A DNA stretch of 64,000 nt from Sporanaerobium hydrogeniformans (GTDB taxonomy: Bacteria; Bacillota; Clostridia; Lachnospirales; Cellulosilyticaceae). Every line of letters begins with the position of its first letter. The first letter of the stretch is position 1. The notes under the pieces were generated by a model. It did not search any database. It was not told the DNA's origin and worked only from the letters and a program-made list of their open reading frames with translations. A program made the translations under genes and the position numbers. Positions 46,732 to 54,958 of this stretch are shown in pieces. The stretch lies in NCBI RefSeq assembly GCF_002735925.1, contig NZ_PEDL01000015.1, forward strand, positions 33,675 through 97,674, in the 5' to 3' direction.

Positions 46732-49536
46732 ATGATTGAAGGGGTAAAAGCAGGAGGCTATGAAGCCTATCAAGTGATAAAAAACAATACGGAAACTGTT
46801 ACAGCAAAAACAAATCCAGTGAATCAAATAGATATACAGCACTTGTTAAGTACCTTGAAAGACTATGCTTATTCAGAAAAAAGCCTTGAAGGTGTAGAGG
46901 AAAAGCTTGTTGAAGGTTTGAAAAATAAATTTACTATTAGCAATGAAGATATTTATAAATTACAACAAAATGGATATGACCTCAATTTACTTTATATGGC
47001 TGAAAATAATACATCGGTTTTTAAGAGTATCCATGAAGGACAAGGAGAGGAAGAGAATAAAAAGCAAGAACAGGCGGCTAGAAAGGTAAGTGAAAAGGTA
47101 GATACGGTGAAGGCAGCTGGAGCTAATATGTACCTTTATGCCTTACAATCCCATCAAAGCATTACTTTAAATAGTCTTTATGAGGCAAATTATAAAGGAA
47201 ATTTTAAGAAAGTAAATGCAACACCTTCTAGACAGGATGTTTCTAAAGTACTTCAAATGAATGGGATTAAAAATATAGAAGCTAATAGATGGAGTGCTAG
47301 CATGCTTATGGAATATGGCATGGAAGTAAATAAACAAGATATCTTACAGCTTCAAAATATGCATGCAGCTGTAGAGGCTTTAGATAAACAAGAAGAAGAG
47401 CAGAAGGCAAAAGAAGATGTGGCAACTGGTAAAGAAGCAGGGAACAGACCTCTTATGCAAGACAATAAGGTAATGTATAGTCCTCAAAACATGAAAGATA
47501 TTAAAGAGGATTTAGCTCAGGTAGATGAGGAGATAATTGGTGAGCTAGTTGATTCAGGTAAGGAAGTGACTATCGATCATATTAGAGCGACTTTATTTAA
47601 AAATACAGAATTAGCTCTAAAAAAGCATGAAGCACCTACAATCAATGAGCAAACTCAGCTAGATGAGGAAGTTTCTTATTCACCAGGTAGGCAAGCAGCT
47701 ATCGAAAAAATCAAGGAGCAAATCAACACCATTCGCATGAAGCTTACCACAGAAGCAGCCCAAAGATTAAGTGAAAAAATGCCACTTGAAAGTAGTCAAT
47801 TAGCGGATGTAGCCCTTGAGCTAACAGCGATAGAAGATCAAATGATTACTGAAGCTTTAAGACAGGCACAAATAGAACCAACTGATGGAAATAGAGTGAT
47901 TATGAGTCAAATGATGACTGCTAAGGAGCAAATGCTAGAAAACCCTGAGGAAGTAGTCCATTTTCAAGTTGCTACTGATGAACAGGCAGAAATAAGAGAG
48001 GTTAAGGCTGCTCTGGATAAGTATTTAGAAAATGAGACACCAGTAGAGAAAAGGTTTGGAGAAAATATTCAAAGAGTAGAACCACAAATCGAAGCACTTC
48101 TTACTACGCTTGGTATAGAAGTTACGAAGGTAAATAAACAAGCAGCTAAGGCACTTATTGCCAATGGTTTAGAAGTAACCATGGAGAATATAAATAGGGT
48201 ACAAGGCACTATTTTAAAGGTAAATACCTTTATGGAAGAGATGACACCTTATAAGGCAGCTACTTTTATTAAGGAGGGATTAAATCCTTATCATATGACA
48301 GTAGACTCTATTTTGGAGGGGATTTCTCATTCACAAGTAGAAGTCCTAAAAGGAAGTATTGCAGAAGCTATTGTAGCTTTAGAAGAAAAAGGGCAAATTA
48401 ATAAAGAGCAAAAAGAAACGATGTTAGGCTTTTATCGTATTTTACAAGGTGTAAATAAAAATAGAGAAGAAATAGTAGGCTATTTATTTAAAAATGATTT
48501 ACCTCTTACTATTGAAAAACTACAAGAAGCTGTTCACTATATTGGAAAAAAATCCGTAATTGAAGTAACTGTTGATGAGACATTTGGAGAGTTAGAAAAA
48601 GTTCAAAAGGTAAGGGAAACAGCTAAAGAACAAATAGAAGGAAGTAGAGAGGTTATTGCAAAGTCCATTGACATTGTTAAGACACTGGAAAGTATGGAAC
48701 TTCCTATTACAGAAGATAGCACAGAAAAGCTGAAACGAATAAGTGCCCTTCTCTATCCAATTATTAAAGAGCAGTTTAAAAAAGAAATGGGTAAATTTGA
48801 TGGTCTTTCTACTTTGCCAGATAGCTTTATGGAGAAACTAGAGGTAGTTAAGAAGGTAAAACCAGAGATCATTGAAAAGATGATGGAAAAAGATATTCCC
48901 CTTACAGTATCGAATATTTATTGGACAGAGAAGCTAATGAAAGAACCAGGTCTATATGAAGAACTTCTCAAAGAAGGTAAAATTACTAAAGAAGAGTTTC
49001 CGGAATCTTTTGATGAATTAGAAGGTAATCTGCAACAGCAAAAGGAGGAGGCAATTCATCAGAAAGAAGGTGCCTTTCAAAATGGAGATATGACGGGTTA
49101 TAAAAATTACAAACAAATTGAAGAGATGACAGAGCTTAGTCGTTTGTTTTCGGATAAAGAAGGCCTTTATCATATACCTTTTTACATAAATGGTGAACAA
49201 AAAATGGTAACCATGTATTTTAATAAAAAAGAGCAAACCAATAGGGAAAGTGATACAACGACTAAGGCTGTTATGACTTACGAGACTAAAAATTTAGGTG
49301 TCATTACAACCTATATTGAATTTAAAGAAGATACTGTAAGTTATCGTATGAAAGGTGAGAACGAACAGATTACTTCTAGACTTCAAAATCATGCCTATTT
49401 CCTAGAGAAGCTTCTAGGAGAAGTGGGGTATAAGGTAGGGCGAACAGATTATAAGAGTGAAGAAGTAAATGAAGAATCTAATCTTGTAAAACAGATTATA
49501 AAAACAGGAAATACCCTTTTTGAAGAAATAGTATAG
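46732..49536 (+). CDS. Large helical protein of the flagellar operon, function unknown
   Basis: I cannot name this 934-residue protein with certainty; I recall uncharacterised proteins of this kind beside clostridial flagellin genes (possibly DUF6240). It is almost wholly helical and acidic, with no signal peptide or membrane helix. A loose repeat recurs several times: a helix, then a short L/I-T/V-x-x-N/D-I turn, then another helix (for example LTISNEDI-like TISNEDIYKLQQNGYDLNLL, GLEVTMENINRVQ, DIPLTVSNIYWTEKLM). The last 130 residues form a separate beta-rich domain (FYINGEQKMVTMYFNK, then GVITTYIEF). GAGGTGG sets ATG 46732 over ATG 46714. A sigma-28-type promoter drives it. Confidence 0.7.
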   Translation: MIEGVKAGGYEAYQVIKNNTETVTAKTNPVNQIDIQHLLSTLKDYAYSEKSLEGVEEKLVEGLKNKFTISNEDIYKLQQNGYDLNLLYMAENNTSVFKSIHEGQGEEENKKQEQAARKVSEKVDTVKAAGANMYLYALQSHQSITLNSLYEANYKGNFKKVNATPSRQDVSKVLQMNGIKNIEANRWSASMLMEYGMEVNKQDILQLQNMHAAVEALDKQEEEQKAKEDVATGKEAGNRPLMQDNKVMYSPQNMKDIKEDLAQVDEEIIGELVDSGKEVTIDHIRATLFKNTELALKKHEAPTINEQTQLDEEVSYSPGRQAAIEKIKEQINTIRMKLTTEAAQRLSEKMPLESSQLADVALELTAIEDQMITEALRQAQIEPTDGNRVIMSQMMTAKEQMLENPEEVVHFQVATDEQAEIREVKAALDKYLENETPVEKRFGENIQRVEPQIEALLTTLGIEVTKVNKQAAKALIANGLEVTMENINRVQGTILKVNTFMEEMTPYKAATFIKEGLNPYHMTVDSILEGISHSQVEVLKGSIAEAIVALEEKGQINKEQKETMLGFYRILQGVNKNREEIVGYLFKNDLPLTIEKLQEAVHYIGKKSVIEVTVDETFGELEKVQKVRETAKEQIEGSREVIAKSIDIVKTLESMELPITEDSTEKLKRISALLYPIIKEQFKKEMGKFDGLSTLPDSFMEKLEVVKKVKPEIIEKMMEKDIPLTVSNIYWTEKLMKEPGLYEELLKEGKITKEEFPESFDELEGNLQQQKEEAIHQKEGAFQNGDMTGYKNYKQIEEMTELSRLFSDKEGLYHIPFYINGEQKMVTMYFNKKEQTNRESDTTTKAVMTYETKNLGVITTYIEFKEDTVSYRMKGENEQITSRLQNHAYFLEKLLGEVGYKVGRTDYKSEEVNEESNLVKQIIKTGNTLFEEIV

Positions 49537-49547
49537 GGGGAAGAGTG

Positions 49548-49712
49548 ATGAAAACATTAGATGAAGTATGGCAAAATAGCATTAAAGAAGAGAAAGCATT
49601 AAACAAATCAAAAAAACAAGACGATATACTTCATATAGCTAAACAATTTGTTTGTTATTTTGAGGAAGTGGATAGGGGGGAAGCAAGTGGTAACAGTGTC
49701 AAGAGTAGCTAA
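49548..49712 (+). CDS. Small protein (54 residues) overlapping the FliS-like gene
   Basis: ATG 49548 follows GGGGGAAGAGTG, a usable ribosome site. The frame runs 54 codons to TAA at 49710, ending 26 nt inside the FliS-like gene. The product is basic, begins MKTLDEVWQNSIKEEKAL and has one cysteine. The tight packing (11 nt after the large gene, overlap with the next) supports a real gene coupled in translation to the chaperone. No function is suggested. Confidence 0.55.
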   Translation: MKTLDEVWQNSIKEEKALNKSKKQDDILHIAKQFVCYFEEVDRGEASGNSVKSS

Positions 49713-50124
49713 TGCAACAAGAGGAGAACTACTGTGTATTACCTACGAAATCCTTTTAGAAAATATTAAATTGGCAATAGAGCAACAAGAAACACGAGAA
49801 ATATATTTGAAAAAGGCAATAGAAACATTACATGTGTTAGCCGAAGGGCTTAACTTAGAATATGCGTTAGCGGGGGAAATTTTAAGACTTTATATTTATG
49901 TACAGGGCTTATTGCTTACTTATAAAGTAACAGATAAAGAACTAGAGGAAGCTTATTTCATTATACGTAGTTTGCTCGAAGGCTATCAGGAAGTATGTAA
50001 GCATCAAACAGAAACACAAGTAAGTATGCAAAATACAGAAACAGTTTATGCAGGCATAACTTATGGTAGGACAGAATTAGATGAAATCGTCTTAACAGAT
50101 AGTAATCGTGGTTTTAAGGCTTAA
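49687..50124 (+). CDS. FliS-like flagellar export chaperone
   Basis: The 145-residue protein starts at GTG 49687 with GGGGGGAAG about 6 nt upstream. It is helical throughout, with VANATRGELLCITYEILLEN near residue 6 standing where FliS has its TPEELxxMLYxG motif, followed by a long helical bundle (IYLKKAIETLHVLAEGLNLE). FliS binds the flagellin C-terminus to stop premature assembly. The flagellin gene follows 24 nt later, which supports the role. Similarity is weak, so context carries much of the call. Confidence 0.7.
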   Translation: MVTVSRVANATRGELLCITYEILLENIKLAIEQQETREIYLKKAIETLHVLAEGLNLEYALAGEILRLYIYVQGLLLTYKVTDKELEEAYFIIRSLLEGYQEVCKHQTETQVSMQNTETVYAGITYGRTELDEIVLTDSNRGFKA

Positions 50125-50148
50125 TTTTTAAAGGAGGAAGAAAAGATT

Positions 50149-51666
50149 ATGAAAATTAATTATAATATCCCTGCTCTAAGGACACTCAACTCTTTAAATA
50201 AAGCAAATGATTCAGCGAGTAAAGTGATGGAGAGGTTGTCCTCAGGACTTCGGATTAACTCAGCGGGTGATGATGCAGCTGGTATGGCTATTAGTCAAAA
50301 AATGAATGCCCAAGTAAAGGGGCTTCAACAGGCTAATCGCAACGTAATGGATGGTATTTCTATGATTCAAACAGCTGAGGGAGCTTGTAATGAAGTACAC
50401 GCTATGCTTCAAAGGGCGCGTGAACTGACCTTACAAGCAGCTAATGGAACCAATGATGATAAAGATAGGCAAACCATATCGGATGAAGTAAATTCACTTT
50501 TAGAAGAAATTGCAGCCATTCAACAGCGTACTGAATTTAATAAGAAGAGCTTATTAAATGGAAGTCAAGATAAGATCACTCTTCAAGTAGGTGCTAATGA
50601 GAAACAATGCTTATCTATTGGTGGAGATGGTATGAGTCTTAGCAATGTTCTTGTGAATATTTCAGGGGTTACATCTAATAAGCTTCCAGGTGCGAAAGAG
50701 TACACAACCACAGATGTAACAGGAGAAGTTACGACTAAATATGAAGTGAATAAAGAGAATGCAAGTGGTGAATTTGAAGATATTACAACAATAACAGATA
50801 CATCCACCACACCAGAGAAAGTGATGACAACGACAGTTAATCGTACATTAGGTACAATTACCTATACAGAAGAACAACCTACTGGAACATTAAGTAAAAA
50901 AACAGTAACTTCTTATAATGGGACAGATGATAAATGGGAAATGCAAGAGATAGATCCGACAGATGGGACAACTCCAATAGGAGCACCAATAGATGCAGAC
51001 ATAGAGGAGCTACCTAAAGCACCCGTTATCCAACAATTAGGAGAAACAGGTCTTACAAATAATATGATTGTTGTAGATGGCAAAGAAATAGATCCTTCTA
51101 AACTTCCTATCACTTTATCAGAAGGGAGTGTAGTAAGTATCAAGCTAGACCCAGGCTGCACAATTAAACTTCAAGCTGAAGAAGATGGTACACCACGTAG
51201 TGTGACGCTAGAAAAAGGTGAAAAGCTTGTTTATAAAGCAGGTAAAGGACCTATCACTTTAACAGCTAATGGGATTATTATGAAACCTAATTCAGATGGA
51301 AAACAAGATGCAGTAATGCTTATTCCTGGTACAAATGAAGGAAGTAAATATAATGAAAACCTGATTCTATTTGGAAATCAAAAAGAATCTGATGCAACGA
51401 TTGTAAGATTAGATGTAGCTATTGAAGCAAACTCCAAAATAAGAAGTACCCTTGGTGCCTATCAAAACCGCTTAGAACATACAACAAGTAATTTAAGTGT
51501 GAGTGAAGAAAACATGACAGCGGCTCTTTCACGTATTCAAGATGCAGACATGGCACAAGAAATGACAGAGTATACCAAGTATAATATTATTTCACAAGCG
51601 GGTATTTCTATGTTGGCACAAGCTAATCAGCGTCCTCAACAAATTTTATCTTTATTACAGCAGTAG
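50149..51666 (+). CDS. Flagellin
   Basis: The 505-residue protein has conserved ends: an N-terminal D0/D1 region (MKINYNIPALRTLNSLNKAN, then RLSSGLRINSAGDDAAGMAI) to about residue 165 and C-terminal D1/D0 from about 415 (STLGAYQNRLEHTTSNL, MAQEMTEYTKYNIISQAGIS, LLQQ end). Between them lies about 250 residues of Thr-rich, beta-type surface domain with many TTT and DGT turns. It polymerises into the filament. AAAGGAGG lies 9 nt before the ATG. The gene is last in the sigma-28 operon and is followed by a terminator. The conserved ends are unmistakable; the middle is strain-variable by nature. Confidence 0.95.
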   Translation: MKINYNIPALRTLNSLNKANDSASKVMERLSSGLRINSAGDDAAGMAISQKMNAQVKGLQQANRNVMDGISMIQTAEGACNEVHAMLQRARELTLQAANGTNDDKDRQTISDEVNSLLEEIAAIQQRTEFNKKSLLNGSQDKITLQVGANEKQCLSIGGDGMSLSNVLVNISGVTSNKLPGAKEYTTTDVTGEVTTKYEVNKENASGEFEDITTITDTSTTPEKVMTTTVNRTLGTITYTEEQPTGTLSKKTVTSYNGTDDKWEMQEIDPTDGTTPIGAPIDADIEELPKAPVIQQLGETGLTNNMIVVDGKEIDPSKLPITLSEGSVVSIKLDPGCTIKLQAEEDGTPRSVTLEKGEKLVYKAGKGPITLTANGIIMKPNSDGKQDAVMLIPGTNEGSKYNENLILFGNQKESDATIVRLDVAIEANSKIRSTLGAYQNRLEHTTSNLSVSEENMTAALSRIQDADMAQEMTEYTKYNIISQAGISMLAQANQRPQQILSLLQQ

Positions 51667-51693
51667 GTCTATAAAAAATCATTATAGGGTATA

Positions 51694-51732
51694 GAAAAAG
51701 TGTTACAAGTTCAATCTTGTAGCACTTTTTTT
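51694..51732 (+). terminator. Flagellin operon terminator
   Basis: AAAAAGTGTTACAAG and CTTGTAGCACTTTTTTT form a stem of about 15 bp with one mismatch and a 6-nt loop. Confidence 0.9.
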
Positions 51733-51791
51733 AAAAGAGTGTATAAAGAAATAAAGGTTTAGGGCATACTCCTATAAAAGGAGGCTTTAGG

Positions 51792-52013
51792 ATGAAAGGA
51801 CAAGAATTATCAAAACAAGAACATGAGAAACAAGCTCTTATATATGAAATTTGTAAACTTCAAGAAGAAATGGCTGTTACTTTAAATCAATTTTCAGATG
51901 TAACTGAACCCGAACTTGTAGACTACTATACTTACTATTATAAAGCAAATGAAATCAGGCATAGCTACTTACTTAAGAAATTAAAGAAAATATATTACCG
52001 TCATAAAGAATAA
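51792..52013 (+). CDS. YaaL-like (DUF2508) small protein
   Basis: The 73-residue protein is helical and charged: KQALIYEICKLQEEMAVTLN in the first half and DYYTYYYKANEIRHSYLLKK in the second, the pattern of DUF2508/YaaL. Function is unknown. In Bacillus it lies between recR and bofA; here it still precedes bofA but is 11 kb from recR. AAAGGAGG lies 9 nt before the ATG. Confidence 0.85.
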   Translation: MKGQELSKQEHEKQALIYEICKLQEEMAVTLNQFSDVTEPELVDYYTYYYKANEIRHSYLLKKLKKIYYRHKE

Positions 52014-52098
52014 ATAGGTTATGAACAGCCTCTTCGCTGCATACTAATAGATTAAGTACAAGCCTTACGAAATCAATGAGTACGAGGAGGGAGATAGG

Positions 52099-52347
52099 AT
52101 GGATGGAATACATCCTTTTATTGCATTGTGTATGGGAATTTGTCTTATTGTGCTTTGCTTCATTTTATTTGAAGAAAAGTGTATTAAGGTAGTTGCGCAA
52201 GCTATTGTTGGTTGCTTAGTTATTTATTGCATTAATCAGATTGTTCCTCAATATGCCATAGGAATTAATGCTGTTAGTATAGCATGTGGAGGGTTATTAG
52301 GTGTTCCAGGTGTTACCTTGCTTTACATTTTAAATAGTCTAGTGTGA
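52099..52347 (+). CDS. bofA: Pro-sigma-K processing inhibitor BofA
   Basis: The 82-residue membrane protein has two to three hydrophobic helices and the BofA pattern: CLIVLCFILFEEKCIKVVAQ, then GCLVIYCINQIV, and the closing INAVSIACGGLLGVPGVTLL. In sporulating cells BofA holds the SpoIVFB protease inactive in the mother-cell membrane around the forespore until signalled. GAGGAGGGAG precedes the ATG. It follows yaaL by 85 nt. The DnaA-box cluster lies directly downstream. Confidence 0.92.
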   Translation: MDGIHPFIALCMGICLIVLCFILFEEKCIKVVAQAIVGCLVIYCINQIVPQYAIGINAVSIACGGLLGVPGVTLLYILNSLV

Positions 52348-52357
52348 TAAATAGAAT

Positions 52358-52512
52358 TGGGGATAACATTGTTAATAAAGGGTGTGGACTATGCTGTGGA
52401 TTTGTGGATAAAATTTTTATAAAGGTAGATAAAGCTATGTAAATAAAGACTTAAACGTATTGACAGTTATGAACAAATATGCTATTATAAATGTGGATAT
52501 AGGTGTGGATAA
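52358..52512 (-). repeat. Cluster of six DnaA-box-like 9-mers in one orientation
   Basis: Exact TGTGGATAA (complement of TTATCCACA) occurs at 52403-52411 and 52504-52512. Near matches are at 52358-52366 (8/9), 52383-52391 (7/9), 52395-52403 (7/9) and 52492-52500 (8/9). All face the same way, and two pairs are spaced 12 nt apart. DnaA binds such boxes at origins and regulatory sites. Confidence 0.75.
52460..52488 (+). promoter_or_regulatory. Promoter inside the DnaA-box cluster
   Basis: Perfect TTGACA (52460-52465), 17-nt spacer and TATTAT (52483-52488). The expected start near 52495 falls inside a DnaA box (52492-52500), with an exact box just after it, so bound DnaA should block or modulate it. 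Confidence 0.75.
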
Positions 52513-52591
52513 AATCTAACTTATATTTTAAATTGTGTTATAAAATAACATATCAATCCCTTTATGCTCTATATTATATAGAGCTTTTTTT
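52495..52591 (+). ncRNA. Candidate small RNA of about 95 nt
   Basis: A promoter and a strong terminator enclose about 95 nt with no start codon plus ribosome site. It is inferred from these signals alone; the terminator might instead end the yaaL-bofA transcript. Confidence 0.4.
52566..52591 (+). terminator. Terminator downstream of the DnaA-box promoter
   Basis: GCTCTATA (52566-52573), 3-nt loop, TATAGAGC (52577-52584), then seven T. Confidence 0.92.
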
Positions 52592-52702
52592 ATGCAGTGA
52601 TGTTCTCAAGTATAATTTCCATATATAGGTATAAAGTCTTATTCTTTTGTATAGAATATAAGTGCAAACAGTAGATGGATGATTCTATAGATGGAGGAGA
52701 GA

Positions 52703-53428
52703 ATGAACATATTAGATTGCCTTGCTAATTACACAGCAACTATAAAAAAGACACCTTATGTATATACTCTGCAAAAAATGGGGATAGACATCTTTAGTCA
52801 GTTTATCCTGACTAATAATCTAAATGATGACAGCTCCTTGTTGAATAGAGCTCTTATTGATAAATTTTTACTTTATTGGGTGCCACGGAACAAGAGATAT
52901 TTAACTGAGACACAAGCCTATCAGTTAGTATTTACAATTAATGATATTTATAATTATTTTAAGGAGTACAAACAAGAAGTAGAGCAGGATAATCCAGAAA
53001 GTGATACAAATACAAGTGCAAATGAGCCAGCCATACTGAATCTTTATGGTGAGGAATATATTCGTCTTTATAAAGTGAGGAATAACTTACTTAAATCTAC
53101 GAAAGATCCTATTATCTCTATCCAGCCCTTAGTAATTGATTTAAGCAATTATCGGTATAAAAAGAAAAAAGATTCTTTAGCTGACTTAGCTACAACTTAT
53201 GAGCAAGCTATCTTTGAAGTACAAGAGTGTAAAGAGGGCGGGCAAATCATATTGACTAAGAGGGGACAGGCTAAACAGTATAAGCTTCTCCTTGAATATC
53301 CAACCTACAAATATTTTAAACAAGGTGACTTTATACAAGGTATTATTAAAAGAAAGTTATTTTATGTTTATTGGGAAATCGAAGAAATCAAATCCTATTA
53401 TCCTCATCAAGCTCAAGCATATTTTTAA
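52703..53428 (+). CDS. Unknown soluble protein, 241 residues
   Basis: I do not recognise this protein. GGAGG lies 5 nt before ATG 52703; the in-frame ATG at 52691 contains the ribosome site and is not used. The protein is mostly helical in the first 90 residues (ending in FKEYKQEVEQDNPES). Residues 150-241 look like a small beta barrel (KYFKQGDFIQGIIKRKLFYV). It has no membrane helix, signal or metal motif. The M1-like gene starts 84 nt downstream. Confidence 0.65.
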   Translation: MNILDCLANYTATIKKTPYVYTLQKMGIDIFSQFILTNNLNDDSSLLNRALIDKFLLYWVPRNKRYLTETQAYQLVFTINDIYNYFKEYKQEVEQDNPESDTNTSANEPAILNLYGEEYIRLYKVRNNLLKSTKDPIISIQPLVIDLSNYRYKKKKDSLADLATTYEQAIFEVQECKEGGQIILTKRGQAKQYKLLLEYPTYKYFKQGDFIQGIIKRKLFYVYWEIEEIKSYYPHQAQAYF

Positions 53429-53512
53429 GATATGCTTTCTTTTATGCACAGATTTAGGTATAATGTTTCTATAAATATTCTGTCAAGTATAATGAGCCTA
53501 GGAGTTGTTAAT

Positions 53513-54937
53513 GTGAAAAAAGTACAGCAGATAATATGGGTAATTATGAGTATCATTATTTTGATAGTAGCTATAAGAGGAGTTAGTATAAAAAAGCAAG
53601 TGACTCCTATAGAGATAGAGACGGATACAAAGATAGAAGCCGTTGTGGAAAATGTGAAGTTACCACGTACGTATAATACTTATGAAGCACAAATTAAGTT
53701 TAGTCAAAATTTAAGAAGCTTTGAGGGCTCGGAAATTATTAAATATGTTCATGAGTTTCAAACACCCACTACGACACTTGTATTACAGATACCGAGTAAT
53801 GCAGCAATCTCCAAGGAAGAACGTGATAAATTAGGCTATAGTAGTATAGATGAAGTAAATATTGTAACGGCTATGGTAGAAGGTAAAGAAGTAAAATTTA
53901 CTCAAAGAGGAACAAATGTAACCCTTTACTTAGAAGATGCGCTTAACTATAAGAGTGAAGTAGAGATTGTTCTGACTTTGCAAGGCACAATTTATAGAGT
54001 AGCAAAAGACCCTATAGAACAATCAGATGTTATTTTAAGTAAAAGCTTTTTGCCACAACTTGTACCTTTTGAAGAACAAAGAGGATGGATAAGCTTACCA
54101 GTTAGTGGACAGGAGCAATTTGCCTATGCAGAGCCAGCAGATTATACTGTGACGGTTACATCAAGTAAGTCAGTGTTTGCAACAGGAAGTCTGATAGCAA
54201 CACAGACTAAAGATAATGGGCAAAGCTATACGTATATGGCTAAAAAAGTAAGGGATTTTGGTATTTGTATGACTGACCCATTAGCTATGCAAGAGTTTTT
54301 TTTGCCAGGAGATAAAAGGCTAATTATTTATTCATATACAACAGTTTCTTTAGAAAATTTAGCATCAAAAGTAGGAAATATCTTTGGATACTATAATGAT
54401 ATCTTAGGAACATATCCTTACGAAGAATTTACAATTGTAGATATCCCAGAACTTAAAACTATATTTTCTTATCCCACATTTATGATTTGTGATTTAAGTA
54501 AGTTCCAAACAAGTTATGATGAAAGCTACATACAGATAGGTAAGCAGTGGATTCCGTATATTTTATGTAATAATCCAAAAAGTAATGGATGGATTAATAA
54601 AGGGTTAGAAAAATATTTAGCTTATAGAGCTAGTACAAGTATAGTGGGGATTAAGCGTAGTGTAAGCTACGATATAAAAAGACTTGAAGAGAGTACAGGT
54701 AAAAGCTATGAGGATGAACAAAATTTAGATGAGGTATTAAGGCCAATGCAAATGTTAGCTGATGTAGAGGAAACCATTGGTACAGAGGATTGGTATACCC
54801 TTCTAAGACAGTACTATAAGAACTCAGCTTTCACAACCTCTACTAACAATGGATTGATGGAGGAAATTATTAAAAATTATAAAAGTGAACCACGTTTTTT
54901 TAGTGGACAAGTGGAAGATTATATAGTTCAAGAATAA
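53513..54937 (+). CDS. Membrane-anchored M1-peptidase-like protein lacking zinc ligands
   Basis: GTG 53513 has AGGAG 8 nt upstream; an ATG at 53432 has none. The 474-residue protein has one N-terminal helix (about 5-22) and then an extracytoplasmic part. A beta-rich first half is followed by a helical region whose order resembles gluzincin M1 peptidases. Where M1 enzymes have HExxHQW it reads I340-Q-I-G-K344 then QW, and where they have W-x-x-E-G it reads W-I-N-K363-G-L. All three zinc ligands and the catalytic Glu are therefore absent. It is probably a non-catalytic binding protein. The remote homology is by motif spacing and should be treated as moderate. Confidence 0.6.
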   Translation: MKKVQQIIWVIMSIIILIVAIRGVSIKKQVTPIEIETDTKIEAVVENVKLPRTYNTYEAQIKFSQNLRSFEGSEIIKYVHEFQTPTTTLVLQIPSNAAISKEERDKLGYSSIDEVNIVTAMVEGKEVKFTQRGTNVTLYLEDALNYKSEVEIVLTLQGTIYRVAKDPIEQSDVILSKSFLPQLVPFEEQRGWISLPVSGQEQFAYAEPADYTVTVTSSKSVFATGSLIATQTKDNGQSYTYMAKKVRDFGICMTDPLAMQEFFLPGDKRLIIYSYTTVSLENLASKVGNIFGYYNDILGTYPYEEFTIVDIPELKTIFSYPTFMICDLSKFQTSYDESYIQIGKQWIPYILCNNPKSNGWINKGLEKYLAYRASTSIVGIKRSVSYDIKRLEESTGKSYEDEQNLDEVLRPMQMLADVEETIGTEDWYTLLRQYYKNSAFTTSTNNGLMEEIIKNYKSEPRFFSGQVEDYIVQE

Positions 54938-54958
54938 GGTAAGAAAGGAAATAAGACC

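Larger units (their letters stand above)
52348..52702. other. Intergenic region with DnaA boxes, promoter and terminator
   Basis: This 355-nt gap holds the DnaA-box cluster (52358-52512), a sigma-A promoter (52460-52488), a terminator (52566-52591) and the probable promoter region of the following gene. There is no ORF with a start codon and ribosome site inside. Confidence 0.7.

Noticed and set aside
52348..52702. Calling the DnaA-box region the chromosomal origin oriC
   Set aside because: dnaA and dnaN are not adjacent and no clear unwinding element was identified; only the boxes themselves can be claimed.
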